Part shown: positions 17,428 to 26,509 of the stretch, piece after piece | How positions within the stretch are numbered: the first letter of the stretch is position 1 | Layout: every line of letters begins with the position of its first letter | Assembly: GCA_964632505.1 (NCBI GenBank) | Contig: CAZWCE010000001.1 | Span: 496,001 to 560,000, forward strand | DNA length: 64,000 bases | Reading direction: 5' to 3' | Origin: CAZWCE01 sp964632505 | GTDB lineage: Bacteria > Planctomycetota > Planctomycetia > Pirellulales > Thermoguttaceae | Made by a program: the position numbers and the translations under genes | The notes under the pieces: model-generated | Database searches by the model: none | What the model was told of the DNA's origin: nothing | What the model saw: the letters and a program-made list of their open reading frames with translations, nothing else

Positions 17428-18816
17428 GTGACGAGGTTCCATTCGCTCGACGATACCATTGCCGCCCAAGCTTCCGCCCATGGAGGTGCCGCCAGAGCGA
17501 TCCTTCGGATCAGCGGACCGTCGGCGGTGGCTTCGTTGAAAGGGATTTTTCGCGACCGGAAAGGAGATTCGTTTCCCGGCGGAAAAGCTCCCTTCGTCAC
17601 GTCGGGAGAGTTGCTGCCGGAGGAAGATCGCCCCGGGTTGCCGTGCGATCTCTATTTCTGGCCTTCCGGGACCGGCTACACCGGGCAGATGGCGGTCGAG
17701 CTGCACACTCTCGGTTCTCCGCCACTGGTGGAATGGATCCTCCAACGATTGCATCGCGCCGGCGTCCGAGGCGCCGCGCCGGGAGAGTTCACTCTCAGGG
17801 CGTTTCTCGCCGGGCGCATCGACCTGACCCAGGCCGAAGCGGTTCTCGGGGTGATCGAGGCGGGGAGCCGGCAGCAAATGCAAGTCGCCCTCGCTCAACT
17901 CGCCGGTGGGTTGGCGCATCCGCTGGCGGATCTCCGGGAACATCTGGTCGAAACGCTGGCCCATCTCGAGGCCGGTTTCGATTTCGTCGAGGAGGACATC
18001 TCCTTTCTCGAGCCCGAGCAGCTCGACGAAGCACTTCACAGCGCGCAAGAGCAAATCGAGGCGACGCTCGCCCAATTGCGGAGCCGAGCCGGCGGAGAGG
18101 AGATTCCCCGCGTCGTCTTGACCGGATGTCCCAACGCCGGAAAGAGCAGCCTTTTCAACGCTCTGGTCGATCGCGGACCCGGTGCGATCGTTTCCGCCCA
18201 ACCGGGGACGACCCGGGATTTCCTCGAAGCGGAGCTCGACCTGGACGGCGTGCGCTGCCGACTGGTCGACACCGCCGGGATCGAAACACCGGACGACGAT
18301 CGCATCGCCCGCAAGGCCCAAACCCACACCGGCGAGCAAATGCTCCGGGCCGATTTGGAGCTGCGGTGCATCGATGTTTCTACGGAAGAGTATTCCGAAA
18401 AATGGGAAATGCCGGAATCGAAGGGGCGGAGACGGATGATCGTTTGGACCAAGTGTGATCGGGAAGAACCATCGACCGATCTTCGAATCCCGAGGAAAGA
18501 GGAGGAGACGGTGCGGACTTCCGCCCGGACCGGCTTCGGATGCACCGCTCTGAGGGGAGCGATTCGCCGGAAACTGCTCGGGGGGACGTCGACCGGGGAA
18601 GTGGTCACCGCCACGGCGGTCCGATGCCGCGAAGCGCTCGAGTCGGCCCGAGAGAGCCTCCTCCGGGCGAGGGAATTGGCCGGGACGGCATCCGACGAAG
18701 TGCTCCTGGCCTCGGAACTGAGGTTGGTGCTCGATCGGTTGGGGCAGGTCGTCGGTACCGTGCATACCGAGGATTTGCTCGGGCGGATCTTCAGTCGGTT
18801 CTGCGTGGGGAAGTGA
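17428..18816 (+). CDS. mnmE: tRNA uridine-5-carboxymethylaminomethyl modification GTPase
   Basis: 462 residues from a GTG start. MnmE works with MnmG to build cmnm5U34 or nm5U34 in tRNAs reading split codon boxes. The N-terminal tetrahydrofolate-binding domain and helical domain are followed by the G domain: G1 GCPNAGKSS (233-241), G2 GTTRD (260-264), G3 DTAG (281-284). G4 reads TKCD (341-344) where NKxD is the rule. The C-terminus ends in FCVGK, matching the FCIGK tail whose Cys is needed for modification. A TATATT (17408-17413) lies 14 nt before the start. The gene ends 25 bp from the convergent HpnE-type gene. Confidence 0.93.
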   Translation: MTRFHSLDDTIAAQASAHGGAARAILRISGPSAVASLKGIFRDRKGDSFPGGKAPFVTSGELLPEEDRPGLPCDLYFWPSGTGYTGQMAVELHTLGSPPLVEWILQRLHRAGVRGAAPGEFTLRAFLAGRIDLTQAEAVLGVIEAGSRQQMQVALAQLAGGLAHPLADLREHLVETLAHLEAGFDFVEEDISFLEPEQLDEALHSAQEQIEATLAQLRSRAGGEEIPRVVLTGCPNAGKSSLFNALVDRGPGAIVSAQPGTTRDFLEAELDLDGVRCRLVDTAGIETPDDDRIARKAQTHTGEQMLRADLELRCIDVSTEEYSEKWEMPESKGRRRMIVWTKCDREEPSTDLRIPRKEEETVRTSARTGFGCTALRGAIRRKLLGGTSTGEVVTATAVRCREALESARESLLRARELAGTASDEVLLASELRLVLDRLGQVVGTVHTEDLLGRIFSRFCVGK

Positions 18817-18841
18817 TCGGATAGATAGATTTGTTCTCGCG

Positions 18842-20266
18842 TCACTCTTCCATGAGCGCCGCCACCGCCGCCTCGCCGCTCCGGGCGGCGCTCTCCATGG
18901 TCGCCGGCCAACCGGTGTCGGTCCAATCCCCGGCAAGCACCAAATGCCGACAAAGCGTCTTCGGCCCGGGCCGTTCCTTTTGCACCTCGGGGGTGGGCGA
19001 AAACACGGCATCCGGGACGGTCGTCACCCGGGCGTGACGGACGCCGCCCTTCTCGAACTCAGGAAACCAGCGAGGAAGCTCTTTCCGAACCTTCTGGAGG
19101 ATCTTGTCGTTTCGATCGTTTTTTCCCGACTCGAACATGATCTCCGGCAAGCGATGTGAGGCGCTGAGGAGCACCTGGTGATAGTATCCGATCGCGGTAC
19201 CGTCTTCATCGGAAGCGATCATTTGCAGGTGCTCCGGGCGGAACATCCACTGGCTCAGCCCACCGACCAACGCAACATGCGACTGTTCGGTCAAGGGACG
19301 ATCGATCCAGAGGTGCACCGCGGTGATCGCCCCCTTTTCGAAACGGTCCCAGCGAATCGGCTTTTCGAAAAACGCGCCGTGCGGTTCCAGTAGTCGTCGG
19401 GCATCCCGGTGGCCGACCGCCAGGATCCCGGCGTCATAGGTTGCGTCGGGGGCGTCGTCCTCCATTTGCAGCCGCAGACCGCCTTCGGCGAGAGGCTCGA
19501 GTCGCCGCACCGGCATGCCCAACTTCAACTCGATGCCCAGTGCTTGCAGCGAGGCGGCGGCCCGATCGCCGTAGATCGTTCCCAAGGAAGCGTTCGGTAG
19601 GTAGACGGTTCGGGCCGATTCCCCGGCGAGAAAGGCATCGCGGAAGAATTTCGCCGCGACCGGAACCGCAATGTGCGGGGCGGTTTCACTCAAGGCGCTG
19701 AGCAGAATAGGTTCCCAGAACCGGGATTGCACATGCGGGGGAACCTCATGTCGCTTGAGCCACCGGGCAAAGGTCGATTCCATCTCCTCCGGATGATTTG
19801 CCAGTCGGACCGTCAACCGCGCGACTCGCAATCGCTCCTTGAAGGTCAAGCCCGGTATGCGTAAGAGGTCGGGCAGCAGATCGATGCCGCCGAAGCGCGG
19901 GATGAGGAACTTCGGCACCCGGCGGCAGCCCGAGAGCGTCCAACTTTGTAGGGGTGGATCTTCCCGGGGCAAAAAGTAGCGAAAAGGGATGTTCCGAAGA
20001 GGGACGAAGGCGTTTTCGAGATGGAGTCGTCGATGCAGGCGGTCGAGATGATCGCAGCAACCGAGGGTGACGTGTTGGCCGAGGTCGATCCACTGGTCGG
20101 TTCGGAGATCTCGTAGGGAACCGGCGCGTCCTCCGGTCCTCTTCCCTCGCTCCAGCAGCGTGACCTCCGCTCCCCGACGTCGGGCCGCCACCGCCGCGGC
20201 CATGCCCGCGATCCCTCCGCCGATGACGGCGAGTTTCAAGGGTTGATCGGCAATCGAAGAGGACAT
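18842..20266 (-). CDS. hpnE: FAD-dependent hydroxysqualene dehydroxylase-type amine oxidase (HpnE family)
   Basis: 474 residues. The N-terminal dinucleotide-binding motif VIGGGIAGMAAA (15-26), with ERGKRTGGRAGS after it, is the FAD-binding start of the amine oxidase/phytoene desaturase superfamily. The body (FLIPRFGGIDLLP, ARWLKRHEVPPHVQSRFWEP) and the end (LAGDWTDTGWPATMESAARSGEAA) resemble HpnE, which reduces hydroxysqualene to squalene in the HpnCDE route. No hpnC or hpnD is in the window. An AGGAG site precedes the ATG. A degenerate receiver gene lies 72 bp upstream on the same strand, so the two may be co-transcribed. Other carotenoid-type oxidases of the superfamily are possible alternatives. 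Confidence 0.8.
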   Translation of the reverse strand: MSSSIADQPLKLAVIGGGIAGMAAAVAARRRGAEVTLLERGKRTGGRAGSLRDLRTDQWIDLGQHVTLGCCDHLDRLHRRLHLENAFVPLRNIPFRYFLPREDPPLQSWTLSGCRRVPKFLIPRFGGIDLLPDLLRIPGLTFKERLRVARLTVRLANHPEEMESTFARWLKRHEVPPHVQSRFWEPILLSALSETAPHIAVPVAAKFFRDAFLAGESARTVYLPNASLGTIYGDRAAASLQALGIELKLGMPVRRLEPLAEGGLRLQMEDDAPDATYDAGILAVGHRDARRLLEPHGAFFEKPIRWDRFEKGAITAVHLWIDRPLTEQSHVALVGGLSQWMFRPEHLQMIASDEDGTAIGYYHQVLLSASHRLPEIMFESGKNDRNDKILQKVRKELPRWFPEFEKGGVRHARVTTVPDAVFSPTPEVQKERPGPKTLCRHLVLAGDWTDTGWPATMESAARSGEAAVAALMEE

Positions 20267-20338
20267 GTAAGAGGCTCCTGGTGATGTGACGGACGTGTTC
20301 CCGGCAGGAGCCTATTATGACGCTGATGCCCGCCTCTG

Positions 20339-20800
20339 TCATCCTTGTTCGGTCGGACTCGATTCACTCGGCGCTCCTCGGCCCCCATGAGTCGCGGCTC
20401 CGTCGTCTCCATCGGCCCCATCGAATCGATTGCAGGTGATTGAGGCAAGGGCGTGTTGCACCGCCACCCGAAGCGATTCCTTGTCGGTCGGGATCAAAAA
20501 GCACTGGAATACACCGTTATCGAAGGCGGAAATCTCTTCCATGACGTCGTAGTCGGCGGTCAGCAGAATCTGCGTGATTTCGGGATATTGATGACGTATC
20601 AACTCCAAAAGCGACGTTCCCTGGAGCCAGGTCACCTCTTCATTGATCACAACAACGTGAATACTTTCGTCTTCGAGAATGTCGATCGCTTCTTGAGGGG
20701 AGGAGGCGGTGATGGTCCGCCAGGATTGGAAGGCCCAGGTTTGGGCGAGATCGAGCAACAAACGGGAATCTCGGTCGACGACGAGTACATTTTTCATCAT
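20339..20800 (-). CDS. Receiver-domain protein lacking the phospho-acceptor aspartate
   Basis: 153 residues from the first of two adjacent ATG codons (20800); a GGAG lies about 8 nt upstream. Residues 3-115 follow the CheY-like receiver order: acidic start VLVVDRD (Asp9, Asp11), strand 3 HVVVINEEVTW, strand 4 QILLTAD (Thr81) and strand 5 FQCFLIPTD. At the phosphorylation site the residue is Asn53, not Asp, and the conserved Lys of strand 5 (normally in a KP pair) is Ile. The Thr is kept. It should therefore not be phosphorylated in the usual way and may act as a fixed-state or protein-binding pseudo-receiver. The roughly 35-residue tail is disordered-looking with no output domain. It is upstream of the HpnE-type gene. 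Confidence 0.75.
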   Translation of the reverse strand: MMKNVLVVDRDSRLLLDLAQTWAFQSWRTITASSPQEAIDILEDESIHVVVINEEVTWLQGTSLLELIRHQYPEITQILLTADYDVMEEISAFDNGVFQCFLIPTDKESLRVAVQHALASITCNRFDGADGDDGAATHGGRGAPSESSPTEQG

Positions 20801-21014
20801 GAGAACCACTCCACATTCCAAAATCGTTTCGATCGGCGAAGGATTTCCGGAAAGAGCCGCCACGGCGGAGGCCCGTTCTACTTCAAAATATATGACGAAA
20901 TCCCCGGAAACATGACTAAAAAAGGAATGTATCTCCCGTTTTCTTCGGGACGATTTGCCGGATGTGCGGTTTCTGCAGAAAGAAAACCGCGTGGATTAGG
21001 AATATGGGAAGGAT

Positions 21015-21953
21015 TCAGGGCCGGGAATCATGCTGAAGGGTGCCGGCGGGGGTGGCATCGCGGAGTTGGGCGATCATATCGCGGGCGGCCGCTTCGACCG
21101 CTTCCTGCCAGCGAATCCGGCCGAATCGGGCGGAGTAGGGCTCTTTGGTGTAGGCGAAGATGATCCCCCGAGAGCTGTTGATCACCGCCCCCAGGCCACG
21201 ATCGTCGAACGCCCCGGCCACGTCGGCGGCCGAACCGCCCTGGGCTCCGAAGCCGGGAACCAGAAACCAGGTGTGCGGCATCTGTCGACGCAGCTCGGCC
21301 AGTTGTTCCGGCCAGGTCGCTCCGACGACGGCGCCGATTTCGCCGTACCCGTTTCCCGGGTCGGTGCGTTTCGCCTGCGTCTCGACGTAATCGCCGACCC
21401 GCTGATGGATCGTTCGATCGTCGACGACCAGATCCTGCAACATGGCTCCGCCGGGGTTCGAGGTCTTCACGAGCACGAAAACGCCGGCTTGCCGTTCGAG
21501 GGCCGTTTCGACGAACGGTTCGAGGCTGTCTTCACCGAGGTAGGGGCTGACCGTCAAGGCGTCGGCGCCCCAGGGACTCTGGTGGTCGGCGCCGAGAATG
21601 CCGCGGGCGTAAGCCGAGGCGGTGGAGCCGATGTCGTTGCGTTTTCCGTCGAAGATGACCAGAAGTCCCCGAGCGTGGGCGTGCTCGATCACCCGGGCCA
21701 GCGCGAGCATCCCCTCGGGACCGAGCCGTTCGAAAAAGGCGGCCTGAGGCTTGACGGCGGGGACCCATCGGGCGACGGCATCGATCACTTCGCAGCAGAA
21801 GACTTCGCATGCCCGGGCCGAGCGGGCGAAGTCGTTGCCGTGGTCGGTTCCCAGCGCGCCGGGGAGCAGTTCGGGACGGGGGTCGAGTCCGACCAGCACG
21901 GGATTGCCGCATCGTCGGATCGCCTCTTCGAGTCGCTGGGAAAACGTGTTCAC
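21015..21953 (-). CDS. pyrF: Orotidine 5'-phosphate decarboxylase (long, PyrF type 2)
   Basis: 312 residues from a GTG start with GGAG upstream. It makes UMP from OMP in pyrimidine synthesis. The catalytic Lys-Asp array is seen as FDGKRNDIGSTA (Asp102, Lys104, Asp107), with VKPQ (Lys68) earlier and VPGFGAQGG in the phosphate-binding loop. The length and the DGKRxDIGxTA form identify the longer type-2 group, common in planctomycetes, actinobacteria and mycobacteria. It stands alone, divergent from the tRNA gene. Confidence 0.95.
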   Translation of the reverse strand: MNTFSQRLEEAIRRCGNPVLVGLDPRPELLPGALGTDHGNDFARSARACEVFCCEVIDAVARWVPAVKPQAAFFERLGPEGMLALARVIEHAHARGLLVIFDGKRNDIGSTASAYARGILGADHQSPWGADALTVSPYLGEDSLEPFVETALERQAGVFVLVKTSNPGGAMLQDLVVDDRTIHQRVGDYVETQAKRTDPGNGYGEIGAVVGATWPEQLAELRRQMPHTWFLVPGFGAQGGSAADVAGAFDDRGLGAVINSSRGIIFAYTKEPYSARFGRIRWQEAVEAAARDMIAQLRDATPAGTLQHDSRP

Positions 21954-22091
21954 CTTTTTCTCCTTTTTTGTGGACTTCGAGGCCCCTCCTCATGTCGTCG
22001 AGTACGAGGGCCGGGCCAAGGGCTGTGGAGAGAGTTCGATTTCTCCCGAACCATTGTAAGTCGAAGGTTTTCGAAAAATCACCGGGGGCGC

Positions 22092-22119
22092 TTGCAAGAA
22101 ACGTAAAATCTGTCATACT
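22092..22119 (+). promoter_or_regulatory. Candidate promoter of the tRNA-Pro gene
   Basis: TTGCAA (22092-22097), a 16-nt spacer and CATACT (22114-22119), 38 bp before the mature tRNA 5' end. Confidence 0.5.
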
Positions 22120-22156
22120 TGCGATGTATCGAGCGGAGAGGATCTCTCTCAGCTCT

Positions 22157-22231
22157 CGGGGCGTGGCGCAGCCTGGATAGCGCGTCTGACTGGGGGTCAG
22201 AAGGTCGCTGGTTCAAATCCAGTCGCCCCGA
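22157..22231 (+). tRNA. tRNA-Pro (anticodon GGG)
   Basis: A full cloverleaf can be drawn by hand. The acceptor stem CGGGGCG pairs with CGCCCCG, followed by discriminator A. The D arm is GCGC AGCCTGGATA GCGC. The anticodon stem TCTGA/TCAGA encloses loop CTGGGGG, giving anticodon GGG for CCC and CCU codons. The T arm is GCTGG TTCAAAT CCAGT with one G-T pair. The 3' CCA is not encoded, so it must be added after transcription. Confidence 0.95.
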
Positions 22232-22454
22232 CTTTTCAAGGCATTTTTTTCGAGGTGATGCGGTTTCGGCAAGGAAGCGACGCATTCCTCTCTCGGCGCT
22301 TCATTTCGGCGGAGGGAAGAATTCGGGGAACACTCGTCCCCTAATGAGATGCCTCTTTCCGTTCTCCGGCGGTTCGAACGAAGCTGTTCTTCCCGGCCTG
22401 ACTCGAACTCGACCTCTTCCTTGCGAGTGCCTCCATGGAGAAGGGATCTCGTCG

Positions 22455-23444
22455 ATGGACAAGCCTGCCCCCCTGCGGTTCGAGCCCGTTTATAAAAACT
22501 ATCTCTGGGGCGGCGACCGGATGCACCATCTTCTCGACCGGCCGGTCGCTCCGGGCGATGTGATCGCCGAATCCTGGGAAATCAGTGACCATCCCGACGG
22601 CGCCAGTCACGTCGCCGAGGGACCCCTGAAGGGCAAACCGCTAAGGGAACTGGTGGAAGAGTGGCCGGTGATGCTTCTGGGAGAAGGGGCTTCGGTCCGA
22701 CGCTTCCCCTTGCTTTTGAAGTATCTCGATGCCGCCGCTCCGCTCTCGGTGCAGGTCCATCCCGATGATGCCGCCGCCCGACGGCTCGGCGTGAACGATT
22801 CCGGCAAAACCGAGGCCTGGTACGTCGTCGACACCGTCCCGGGAAGCGTGCTCTGGGCCGGGGTTCGCGAAGGCGTCGACCGGAAGCAATTCGAAATGGC
22901 CCTGCACGAGGGAACCGTCGAGAAGCTGCTGTACCGGATCGTGCCTTCGGTGGGCGACTGCATCTTCCTGCCCGCCGGCACCGTGCACGCCTTGGGGGCC
23001 GGGATTCTGGTCGTTGAACTCCAGCAGACCAGCAACGCCACGTTCCGCCTGTTCGATTGGAATCGCCGCGACGTCGAGGGGCAATCGCGTCCGCTGCACA
23101 TCGAGCCGGGTCTGGAAGCGATCGATTTCCGGCAGCGGCTGGAGAATCCGAGGACTCCGCGGCCGACCGGTCTGCCGGGACGGGAACTTTTGGTCGATTG
23201 TCCCCATTTTCTGCTTCACCGCTGGAGCCTCTCCGGCGAGGTGACCCTCGAAACCGGGGGCCGCTGTCAGATGGTGACCGTGCCGAAAGGTCGCGTGACG
23301 ATGATCGCCCCCGATGGCCAAACGGGCACCCTCACCCGCGGCGACTCGGTGCTCCTGCCGGCCGCGCTCCCTTCCGTGCGATTGCATCCCACGGTGGCCG
23401 CGCCGGCGATCGTGCTGGTGGCCGAGCCGAAATTCACGCGATGA
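22455..23444 (+). CDS. manA: Mannose-6-phosphate isomerase, class I
   Basis: 329 residues from the ATG at 22455; the frame is open further upstream but runs through the tRNA gene. It is a zinc cupin enzyme interconverting mannose 6-phosphate and fructose 6-phosphate. The expected zinc ligands are Gln100 and His102 in SVQVHPDD, Glu120 in KTEAWYV and His178 in GTVHALGAG. The YLWGG start is typical of the short (about 320-residue) bacterial form. It ends 13 bp from a convergent phosphomannomutase/phosphoglucomutase gene, which would act next to it in GDP-mannose supply, although the two are on opposite strands. Confidence 0.93.
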   Translation: MDKPAPLRFEPVYKNYLWGGDRMHHLLDRPVAPGDVIAESWEISDHPDGASHVAEGPLKGKPLRELVEEWPVMLLGEGASVRRFPLLLKYLDAAAPLSVQVHPDDAAARRLGVNDSGKTEAWYVVDTVPGSVLWAGVREGVDRKQFEMALHEGTVEKLLYRIVPSVGDCIFLPAGTVHALGAGILVVELQQTSNATFRLFDWNRRDVEGQSRPLHIEPGLEAIDFRQRLENPRTPRPTGLPGRELLVDCPHFLLHRWSLSGEVTLETGGRCQMVTVPKGRVTMIAPDGQTGTLTRGDSVLLPAALPSVRLHPTVAAPAIVLVAEPKFTR

Positions 23445-23457
23445 GCCCAACCGGCGA

Positions 23458-24849
23458 TCACCACTGGCGGAATTTCTTCCAGAGTCCATCTCCCACCGGA
23501 GAGCCCAACACGGCGCAATTCTCTCGGATGAGTTCTTCGAGACGATCGCGGTTTTCGGCCTCGAAGCGGAAGGTCAAGGCCGTCTCGGTCACCGAGGGAC
23601 GTACGAGCATCCATCCGCCGGGAAAATCGAGCCGGAGACCGTCGAGCGTGGAGGAGGGAAGTCCGGACCAGTGTTTTTGGAACGCGGAAAGGGTGGCGTC
23701 GATTTCCGCCTGCTCGGCGTAAACACGAAAATCGGGAGTGATGGCGATCGGAGGCATCTCCCGGCAGAGTTGGCTCACCGGCAAGTTCCGCTGGGCGAGG
23801 TAATCAATCAGCCAGCAAGCGGTGAAGAGGCCGTCGTCGCCCCCGCACAGCGCGCGGAAGAAATAGTGGCCGCTCACTTCGGCTCCGAAGGCGGCTTCGG
23901 ATTCGAGCATGGTTTTCCGCAGAAAAGCGTGGCCGCTTCTTTCGACGATGACCCGGGCTCCCCGATCTTGGGCCGCCTCCCGGATCCGGTCGGAGAACTT
24001 CAGATCGCAAACGAACGTTTCTTCTTGGAGAGCTTCTCCGAAGCTTTCCAGCAGCAACCAGGTCGTTTCTTCGGGAGTGAGGGGGAGGCCGTTTTCATCG
24101 ACCAGCACGACCCGATCGCCGTCGCCGTCGAACGCCAAGCCGCAACTGGCCCGCCGGCGATCGACCTCTTCGCTGAGTCGGGCGAGTTGGGTGGGGTCGG
24201 AGCAGTTCGGCAGTCGATCGCCGAAGTCGGATCGGGGTTGGTCGCCAATGGCGGTGAAGAGGATGTGGGGGAAGATTGCCTGGAGGTAGTGTCGGGCGCG
24301 CTGGGCCCAGGTGCCGTGCATGGGATCGAGTACCACCTGCAGCGGCACGTGGGGAGTGTCGAACCAAGTGTCCTGTAGCCAGGCGACATAATCGAAGCTC
24401 ACATCGAGCGCGCGTGCGTCGGCGTCGTTGGGGGCAGGTTGGTCGGCGATTTTTCCCTCCGCCGCTTCCCGGAGCCACGCGACCTGTTCGGCGTCGGGGG
24501 GCTTTTCCCCGAGACGCCATTTCAGCCCGTTGTCGCCGGGGGGATTGTGGGAGGCGGTGACCATGGCGCATCCATCGGCGCGCGTGCGGCAGAGGGCGTG
24601 GTAGAGCATCGGGGTGGGGAGAGTCTCCAGATCGACCACGGCGACTTCCGACTGATGAAGTCCCTCGATGAGGGCTTTTCGAAAGCGGGGGGTGGAAGCA
24701 CGCACATCGCCGGCGACGAGAAATTTTCCGCGGTCGCGGCCCCGCCGCGGGATACGACTCCCCAAGGCCAGCCCCCAGTGCCTGTAGTGGTCTTCCGAAA
24801 GCTCTTTTTCCGCGTCACCGCGGATATCGCACGCTTTATAGATTCCCAA
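23458..24849 (-). CDS. Phosphomannomutase/phosphoglucomutase
   Basis: 463 residues of the alpha-D-phosphohexomutase family (ManB/AlgC type). The phosphoserine loop is TASHNPPGDNG (Ser100), the metal loop DGDGDR (241-246), the sugar-recognition loop AEVSGHYFF and the phosphate-binding end RPSVTET (near 431). The IYKACDIRG start is characteristic of PMM/PGM. It interconverts hexose 1- and 6-phosphates for GDP-mannose or UDP-glucose synthesis. Its tail faces that of manA. Preference for mannose or glucose cannot be settled by eye. Confidence 0.9.
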   Translation of the reverse strand: MGIYKACDIRGDAEKELSEDHYRHWGLALGSRIPRRGRDRGKFLVAGDVRASTPRFRKALIEGLHQSEVAVVDLETLPTPMLYHALCRTRADGCAMVTASHNPPGDNGLKWRLGEKPPDAEQVAWLREAAEGKIADQPAPNDADARALDVSFDYVAWLQDTWFDTPHVPLQVVLDPMHGTWAQRARHYLQAIFPHILFTAIGDQPRSDFGDRLPNCSDPTQLARLSEEVDRRRASCGLAFDGDGDRVVLVDENGLPLTPEETTWLLLESFGEALQEETFVCDLKFSDRIREAAQDRGARVIVERSGHAFLRKTMLESEAAFGAEVSGHYFFRALCGGDDGLFTACWLIDYLAQRNLPVSQLCREMPPIAITPDFRVYAEQAEIDATLSAFQKHWSGLPSSTLDGLRLDFPGGWMLVRPSVTETALTFRFEAENRDRLEELIRENCAVLGSPVGDGLWKKFRQW

Positions 24850-24961
24850 AACCGTTCCCCCGGTCTTCCGCTGATCGATGCGCTCGTCGTTCCCTCACGA
24901 CCGGTCGGCTCCGCGGGCATCGTGCACGAGGAACGTTGTTGGGAAAGGCTTTTCCGGTCGA

Positions 24962-26437
24962 TTACATGTACCCCTGTTCTTCCAGCGATTCCCGAAACTG
25001 CTCGAAGTATTCTCGATAGGCGAGCGTTTTTTCGGGATTGGGTTCGAACGTCCGTTCCAGGCGGACCATCGAGTCGGAGGCTTCGGCCAGCGAGGAGAAC
25101 TGCACGCCCATGGCGGCGAGCATGGCTGCGCCGAAGGAGGCCTTGATGGAGATCGGTCGATGATACACCCGTTCGTTCACGTCGGCCCGAATTTGCACCC
25201 AGGCGTCACTGGAACTTCCCTTACCAGTAGTATAGACTTCCCCGTCGATGGTGCCCATCATTTTGTCGAAAATCTGGTAGCTGAGTTTTTCGAGCATCGC
25301 CGTTCCCTGGAGGCAGGCGGCGTACTGGACTTTGCGGTTGTCGGTCGCCGGGGAAATGAATCCTTCGGCGGAATTGGAGACGAAGGGGAATCGTTCGCCT
25401 TTTCGGACCATGGGATAGGCCATGTATTGGGTGGGCAAGAGATCGGCGACCTGGGCATCCATGGCGCCCGGGTCCTTTTCATTGAACCACTGTGTGACCC
25501 ATTCGCTACCGGTGTTGCTGCTGGCCCCTGGGAGCCATCGCCCGTCGGGGAGTTTGTGCGAGTAGATGCCGCATGGAGCATGGCGGCAGATCTTCGAGCT
25601 GATCGCTTTGAAGATGAGCGTGGTTCCGAGCGAAGTGTTGAAGTCGCCGGGACGCCGCGCGCCGGAGGAGATGAACCCGGCGGTGCCGTCGGAGGCGCCC
25701 GCCACGACGGGCAGATTCACCGGCAGTCCCGTCGCTTCCGACGCGGCCCGGCTGACCTTGCCGATCTGCGTTCCCGGAGGAACCAGCTTCATGAAATGTT
25801 CTCGGACGGCCAGATGCATGTCGTAATCGAGCCAGTCGGGCCAAATTTCTTCGATCAGATCGCACCCGCTTTTCAGGGCGCTGGAATAGTCGGTGGTGTC
25901 GATCTTTCCTTTGAGCAGCCCCAAGATGTAATCGCCCTGGTGAGCGAAAATGGTTTCCTCGTATCGTTCGGGATATTGTTCCTTGTACCAAATAATCTTC
26001 GCCAGGGAGAAGTCCGGGGTGAACGTGTAGCCCATCTGCTCGCAATGTTCCTTGCCCATGGCATTGAGCATGGCGACCTGATCGACGGCCCGAAAGTCGT
26101 TGTACATCATCGCGGACATTTGCGGGGCTCCGGAGAGACTCAGCGGCACGATGGTTCCACTGGTGGCGTCGGCGGAGATGGCGGCCAGTTGCGAGGCGGA
26201 GACGTTTTGGGCGCGGAGCTTTCCGTTAAGCTGGCCGAGAGCCATTCGGGTGGCGTTCCACCAGGCCTTGGCCGGCTGTTCGTGACGTCCCTTCGTTTGG
26301 GGTTCGATGGGGAGATCATAAGGGACCGTCGTCTCGGCGATGATGTTGCCGTTTTCGGCCACCGCCACCGTGTTCACGCCCGAGGTCCCCAGGTCGATTC
26401 CGAGAAAAATGGGAAGTTTTTCCGTGGATTCACTCAT
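24962..26437 (-). CDS. FGGY family carbohydrate kinase
   Basis: 491 residues from the ATG at 26437; the frame extends 8 codons to a TTG with no better support. The N-terminal phosphate-binding motif is FLGIDLGTSG (11-20), and the second actin-like domain opens with VVAGASDGTAGF containing the expected catalytic Asp, followed by NTSLGTT. FGGY kinases phosphorylate ketoses or polyols such as xylulose, ribulose, glycerol or gluconate. The overall look is xylulokinase/ribulokinase-like but the sugar is not certain. It lies 72 bp downstream of cysK and 112 bp upstream of the phosphohexomutase on the same strand, so a loose operon is possible. Confidence 0.85.
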   Translation of the reverse strand: MSESTEKLPIFLGIDLGTSGVNTVAVAENGNIIAETTVPYDLPIEPQTKGRHEQPAKAWWNATRMALGQLNGKLRAQNVSASQLAAISADATSGTIVPLSLSGAPQMSAMMYNDFRAVDQVAMLNAMGKEHCEQMGYTFTPDFSLAKIIWYKEQYPERYEETIFAHQGDYILGLLKGKIDTTDYSSALKSGCDLIEEIWPDWLDYDMHLAVREHFMKLVPPGTQIGKVSRAASEATGLPVNLPVVAGASDGTAGFISSGARRPGDFNTSLGTTLIFKAISSKICRHAPCGIYSHKLPDGRWLPGASSNTGSEWVTQWFNEKDPGAMDAQVADLLPTQYMAYPMVRKGERFPFVSNSAEGFISPATDNRKVQYAACLQGTAMLEKLSYQIFDKMMGTIDGEVYTTGKGSSSDAWVQIRADVNERVYHRPISIKASFGAAMLAAMGVQFSSLAEASDSMVRLERTFEPNPEKTLAYREYFEQFRESLEEQGYM

Positions 26438-26509
26438 CGTCACACTTCTTCTTTTTACCAAGAGAAAAAGAATCGTATTTCTTTGCGCCGGCCGGCTTTC
26501 TTGCGCGGC

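Noticed and set aside
22119..22454. Longer manA starting upstream of 22455
   Set aside because: The extension would translate through the tRNA-Pro gene, and the ATG at 22455 gives the normal family start.
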